The notes under the pieces were generated by a model. The model made no database searches, was not told the DNA's origin, and saw only the letters and a list, made by a program, of their open reading frames with translations. Shown one piece after another: positions 6,920-9,400 of a stretch of DNA of 9,400 nucleotides. The stretch is from an uncultured Eubacteriales bacterium (GTDB taxonomy: Bacteria; Bacillota; Clostridia; Christensenellales; Borkfalkiaceae). How positions within the stretch are numbered: position 1 is the first letter of the stretch; every line of letters starts with the position of its first letter. Position numbers and translations under genes: made by a program. Where the stretch lies: contig CACXHH010000198.1 in NCBI GenBank assembly GCA_902767455.1, forward strand, positions 1-9,400. Direction: 5' to 3'.

Positions 6920-8274
6920 GCGAGGCTTTAAACGTCTATTTAAAAATACTTGTCGAGTTTTTATTTGAGTATCTCGTGTTTGTGGCGCTCACCGCAGCAA
7001 ATCTGAGAAAACGCGACTTTTTCGCGTTTCGCGCCGTGGCGAGCGTTTTAGCCATCTTTGCGATAGCCTTTCCCTTGTCGTTTGTGTACGTCGCAATCGG
7101 CGAAACGGTCGTCGGGCGAATAGCCATTTACGTTTTTTTATATGCGGTGACCGTGCTTCTCGCGCTATGGTGCTTTGACGAAAGTTTTACTACGGCGCTG
7201 TTTTGTTGTTCGCTTGCTTACACCGCGCAGAACTTTACGTATAAACTGTGGTTGCTTCTTTGGGTGGTCGCCGAGAACGTCGGCGTTGATTCGGGCTGGG
7301 GCGCGTCGTACGAACTGTTCTATCGAATAATATATTATACGGTGTTTGCCGCGGCGGCGGTCGGGCTTTACTTTATGCTTATCGGAAAGTTTACCGACAG
7401 GCTGTCGAACACGCGTTACGACACGGGCATGCTTGCCGTCTCGCTTATCGTTCTGCTCGTAACCGTCGTTCTGTGCTCGATCGAGGACGTGTATTTTGAC
7501 AAATTGGCGGTGGAAAAGAACATTTTCGACGACTTTACGCTCATAATGCTTAGGGAAACGGGCAATATCTTCTCGCTCGTCTGCCTTGCGATAGTCATGT
7601 TTTTAATATCCGCAACCGTCCGCCAGCGTGAAATGAAGCAGGAGATCGAGTTTTTGCAGCACACCATCGAGCAGGGCGGGCGGCAGTACGAAATGAGAAA
7701 GGATATCGTCGACATGGTAAACATGCGCGTGCACGACATAAAATACAGAATAAACGCTCTGCTCGCCGAGAACGGAAGCGTTTCAGACGCCGAACTCACC
7801 AAACTTAAAAACAGTGTGTTTATCTACGATTCCGTCGCCGATACGGGCAACACGCTTCTCAACATTCTTCTCTCCGAAAAGCGGCTGTATTGCGAACAGA
7901 ACGGAATTAAGTTTTCGTGTATGGCGGACGGCGGCGAACTGTCGTTTATGAGCGACGGCGATCTTTACACGTTTTTCGGAAACATTCTGGACAACGCGCT
8001 CGAAGCCGTCAAAAACGTTACCGACCAGAGTAAGCGCGTCGTCAATCTTATCGTCAAGCGCAGAAACAACCTGCTGTTTTTGCAGGAAGAAAACTACTTC
8101 GAGGGCGAGATAACCTTTAAAGACGGCTTGCCCGACACCGTTAAAGCGGATAAATTCAACCACGGCTTCGGCGTTAAGAGTATAAGACTGATAGCGCAGA
8201 AGTATGGCGGAGAGGTCTCGATGTACGTTACGGGCGAGATATTCCACCTGAACGTCGTTTTCAGCCTCAATTGA
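6916..8274 (+). CDS. Polytopic GHKL sensor histidine kinase (AgrC-like)
   Basis: Predicted membrane sensor kinase of 452 residues. About seven hydrophobic segments (roughly residues 8-28, 37-61, 67-87, 92-120, 134-157, 169-188 and 212-232) form the sensing half. A coiled linker (about 236-265) leads to the phosphoacceptor H273 in RVHDIKYRI, the form typical of the AgrC/HPK10 class. The GHKL ATPase domain has the N box GNILDNALEA (355-364) and the G box HGFGVKSI (416-423) followed by YGGEVS. It overlaps the regulator by 4 bp and has a strong GGAGGT Shine-Dalgarno at 6905-6910, inside the upstream gene. In agr systems such kinases sense a cyclic peptide made by AgrB and AgrD. Neither gene is in this window, so the ligand is unknown. 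No hairpin terminator was seen after the stop. Confidence 0.93.
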   Translation: MSEALNVYLKILVEFLFEYLVFVALTAANLRKRDFFAFRAVASVLAIFAIAFPLSFVYVAIGETVVGRIAIYVFLYAVTVLLALWCFDESFTTALFCCSLAYTAQNFTYKLWLLLWVVAENVGVDSGWGASYELFYRIIYYTVFAAAAVGLYFMLIGKFTDRLSNTRYDTGMLAVSLIVLLVTVVLCSIEDVYFDKLAVEKNIFDDFTLIMLRETGNIFSLVCLAIVMFLISATVRQREMKQEIEFLQHTIEQGGRQYEMRKDIVDMVNMRVHDIKYRINALLAENGSVSDAELTKLKNSVFIYDSVADTGNTLLNILLSEKRLYCEQNGIKFSCMADGGELSFMSDGDLYTFFGNILDNALEAVKNVTDQSKRVVNLIVKRRNNLLFLQEENYFEGEITFKDGLPDTVKADKFNHGFGVKSIRLIAQKYGGEVSMYVTGEIFHLNVVFSLN

Positions 8275-8343
8275 CCCGTAAACCCCTCCCGAACATAAAA
8301 AAATTGCAAAACAAGAAAAAAATCGCTCTTTTAAGTAATGATA

Positions 8344-8373
8344 TTGACAACGCGGTTTATCCCGATGTATAAA
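8344..8373 (+). promoter_or_regulatory. Near-consensus sigma-A promoter for the glucanase genes
   Basis: A perfect TTGACA (-35, 8344-8349) is separated by 18 bp from TATAAA (-10, 8368-8373). Transcription would start near 8380, leaving only about 9 nt before the ATG at 8389. The mRNA would therefore be almost leaderless, carrying at most the weak GGTGA (8380-8384) as a ribosome binding site. Confidence 0.75.
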
Positions 8374-8381
8374 TAAATCGG
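8362..8381 (+). promoter_or_regulatory. Inverted repeat over the -10 box, candidate operator
   Basis: CCGAT (8362-8366) and ATCGG (8377-8381) form a 5 bp inverted repeat with a 10 bp spacer that encloses the -10 TATAAA. The position suits a repressor site. The arms are short and could be chance. Confidence 0.3.
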
Positions 8382-8388
8382 TGAAAAA

Positions 8389-9159
8389 ATGAAAAAGTGC
8401 GCGCGCTATTGTTTGATTATCATGCTCACGGCGATTTTTTTTGTTTTCTTCGCTTCTTGTAAGACGGGCGGGCAAAAAAGTTCGGTTATCGAACTCTTCG
8501 GTGAAAAATATATTACGGCGGAAGAAAACTTTCTCGTCGATTTTTCGAGTATGACGGGGGCGGGTGACTTCTACGCCTCGAACGGCTATTCAAACTCGGG
8601 AATGTTCGACTGCGTCTGGCGAAGCGACTGCGCCAAGGCGGACGGCGGAATACTTAGTCTTGCCGTGAGAAAAGCGGGCGACGGGTTCGAGGGCGCGGAA
8701 TACCGCTCCAAAAAGAAGTTTTCATTCGGGTTTTATTCGGTCTCGATGAAAGCCGCCGCCTGTTCGGGGGTCATATCCTCTTTCTTTTTATATAATACCC
8801 CTCGCGAGTGGGACGAGATAGATATCGAGTTTTTGGGCAAAGACGTGACGAAGGCGCAATTTAACTATTACTCGGGCGGCGTCGGCGGGCACGAATACGT
8901 TTACGACCTCGGCTTTGACGCCTCGAAGCAGTTTCACGAATACGCCTTTTATTGGTGCGAGCAATACATAGAGTGGTACGTCGACGGTCAAGCCGTATTC
9001 AAGGCGACGGAAAATATTCCCGTACACGCAAGTTATATTATGGCTAACGTCTGGAACGGCAAGGGCGACGGCTTTGTAGGCTGGGCAGGGCGCCTTGATC
9101 AAAGTAAACTTCCCGTAACGGCGGAATACAAATGGATCGCGTATAAGCCTGCTAAATAA
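8389..9159 (+). CDS. GH16 endo-beta-1,3-1,4-glucanase (lichenase) lipoprotein
   Basis: Predicted surface-anchored enzyme that cleaves mixed-linkage beta-glucan (lichenan, cereal beta-glucan), 256 residues. Residues 1-23 are a lipoprotein signal peptide with the lipobox FASC, so C24 would be lipidated. The rest is a single GH16 domain very close to bacterial lichenases. The retaining active-site motif is WDEIDIEFLGKD, with nucleophile E143, D145 and acid/base E147. Other family hallmarks are FNYYSGGVGGHEY, LGFDASKQFHEYAF, WYVDG and a C-terminal AEYKWIAYKP. Bacillus lichenases have a disulfide from the NC-W Cys to an FDC Cys. Here the first is present (C75) but the second is Gly (G102), as I recall for the clostridial LicB enzyme. 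The loop before the catalytic motif appears about three residues shorter than in those relatives. No carbohydrate-binding or dockerin domain is present. A weak GGTGA precedes the ATG, and its own promoter lies just upstream. Confidence 0.93.
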   Translation: MKKCARYCLIIMLTAIFFVFFASCKTGGQKSSVIELFGEKYITAEENFLVDFSSMTGAGDFYASNGYSNSGMFDCVWRSDCAKADGGILSLAVRKAGDGFEGAEYRSKKKFSFGFYSVSMKAAACSGVISSFFLYNTPREWDEIDIEFLGKDVTKAQFNYYSGGVGGHEYVYDLGFDASKQFHEYAFYWCEQYIEWYVDGQAVFKATENIPVHASYIMANVWNGKGDGFVGWAGRLDQSKLPVTAEYKWIAYKPAK

Positions 9160-9166
9160 GAGAAAA

Positions 9167-9190
9167 AATATTTTTATCATAAAAAATATT
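9167..9190 (+). repeat. AT-only inverted repeat between the two glucanase-like genes
   Basis: AATATTTTTAT (9167-9177) faces ATAAAAAATATT (9179-9190), complementary apart from one extra A. It fills much of the 51 bp gap between the two genes and sits just before the ribosome binding site of the second. It lacks a GC stem, so it is unlikely to be an efficient terminator. A weak mRNA stem or a curved AT tract is more likely. Confidence 0.35.
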
Positions 9191-9210
9191 ATGAAAAAAG
9201 GAGAAAAAAC

Positions 9211-9400
9211 ATGAAAAAAACAAGCAAAATTTTTATGGCTCTGGCGCTTTCCGTGTGCCTGTGCCTGACGGCTGTACTTTTCGTCGGCTGCGGCGCAAAA
9301 AAACCGCTTACCGACCAAGCGCTCACGGGCGAAGTGATAGCCGACTTTTCCGACGGTAAAGTTGGCAGCGTTTTCGCTTCCGACGGCTGGACGAACGGCA
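9211..9400 (+). CDS. Second lipoprotein, probable GH16 glucanase paralogue (3'-partial)
   Basis: The reading frame starts at ATG 9211 with an AAAGGAG Shine-Dalgarno (9197-9203) 7 nt upstream and runs off the window after 63 codons. Residues 1-26 are a lipoprotein signal peptide: a positive MKKTSK start, a hydrophobic core, and the lipobox FVGC with C27 as the lipidation site. After a short linker, VIADFSDGKVGSVFASDGWTNG lines up with LVDFSSMTGAGDFYASNGYSNSG of the upstream glucanase and with the ADGWSNG-type N-terminal segment of GH16 lichenases. It is therefore likely a tandem paralogue in the same operon, 51 bp downstream. The catalytic part is not in view, so activity and full length cannot be judged. 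Confidence 0.8.
   Translation, partial: MKKTSKIFMALALSVCLCLTAVLFVGCGAKKPLTDQALTGEVIADFSDGKVGSVFASDGWTNG

Noticed and set aside
7783..8475. 230-codon minus-strand open frame opposite the kinase and the start of the glucanase
   Set aside because: It spans the kinase 3' end, the glucanase promoter and the signal peptide on the other strand, has no recognisable domain, and is a shadow of real coding sequence.
9191..9214. ATG at 9191 as the start of the second lipoprotein gene
   Set aside because: It reads seven codons and stops at 9212-9214. The ATG at 9211, in another frame, has a well-spaced AAAGGAG and a clear lipoprotein signal peptide.

Overview
The window looks like a chromosomal segment of an anaerobic, low-to-moderate GC Firmicute, probably an uncultured, fibre-associated member of the Clostridia. 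This is inferred from gene content and signals, not from any search. The evidence is strong AAAGGAG-type ribosome binding sites, sigma-A-like promoters, an AgrA/AgrC-style LytTR response regulator and GHKL kinase pair, lipobox lipoproteins, and a flavodiiron protein typical of anaerobes that meet oxygen or nitric oxide. No tRNA, rRNA, CRISPR array, transposase or phage gene was seen.

Layout. Positions 2-3616 (+) hold the 3' part of a very long, highly charged protein that I do not recognise; its start lies upstream of the window. After a 57 bp gap, 3674-5464 (+) encodes a flavodiiron protein fused to a flavin-reductase-like domain and a short-spaced rubredoxin. A strong intrinsic terminator follows at 5479-5531. 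A small minus-strand gene (5586-5894) carries little more than an AraC-type DNA-binding domain and may be a truncated remnant. The 308 bp divergent intergenic region 5895-6202 holds a terminator-like hairpin, a promoter and leader hairpins. It leads into a translationally coupled pair: a LytTR response regulator (6203-6919) and a polytopic GHKL histidine kinase (6916-8274). A near-consensus promoter at 8344-8373 then drives a secreted GH16 beta-1,3-1,4-glucanase (lichenase) lipoprotein (8389-9159). The first 63 codons of what looks like a second lipoprotein of the same kind (9211 onwards) run off the window.

How the parts may work together. The flavodiiron fusion is best read as a self-contained, probably NAD(P)H-fed oxygen or NO reductase for cytoplasmic detoxification. 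The regulator and kinase look like a membrane signal-sensing system that lacks the usual agrB/agrD peptide-signal genes nearby. The adjacent glucanase lipoproteins would be anchored on the cell surface and cut mixed-linkage beta-glucan. Regulation of the glucanases by the two-component pair is suggested only by adjacency and shared orientation.

The most interesting points are the domain fusion in the flavodiiron protein, the orphan Agr-like pair beside tandem glucanases, the HTH-only AraC gene, and the unexplained hairpin at 6023-6052. Nothing here amounts to a clearly new biological system.
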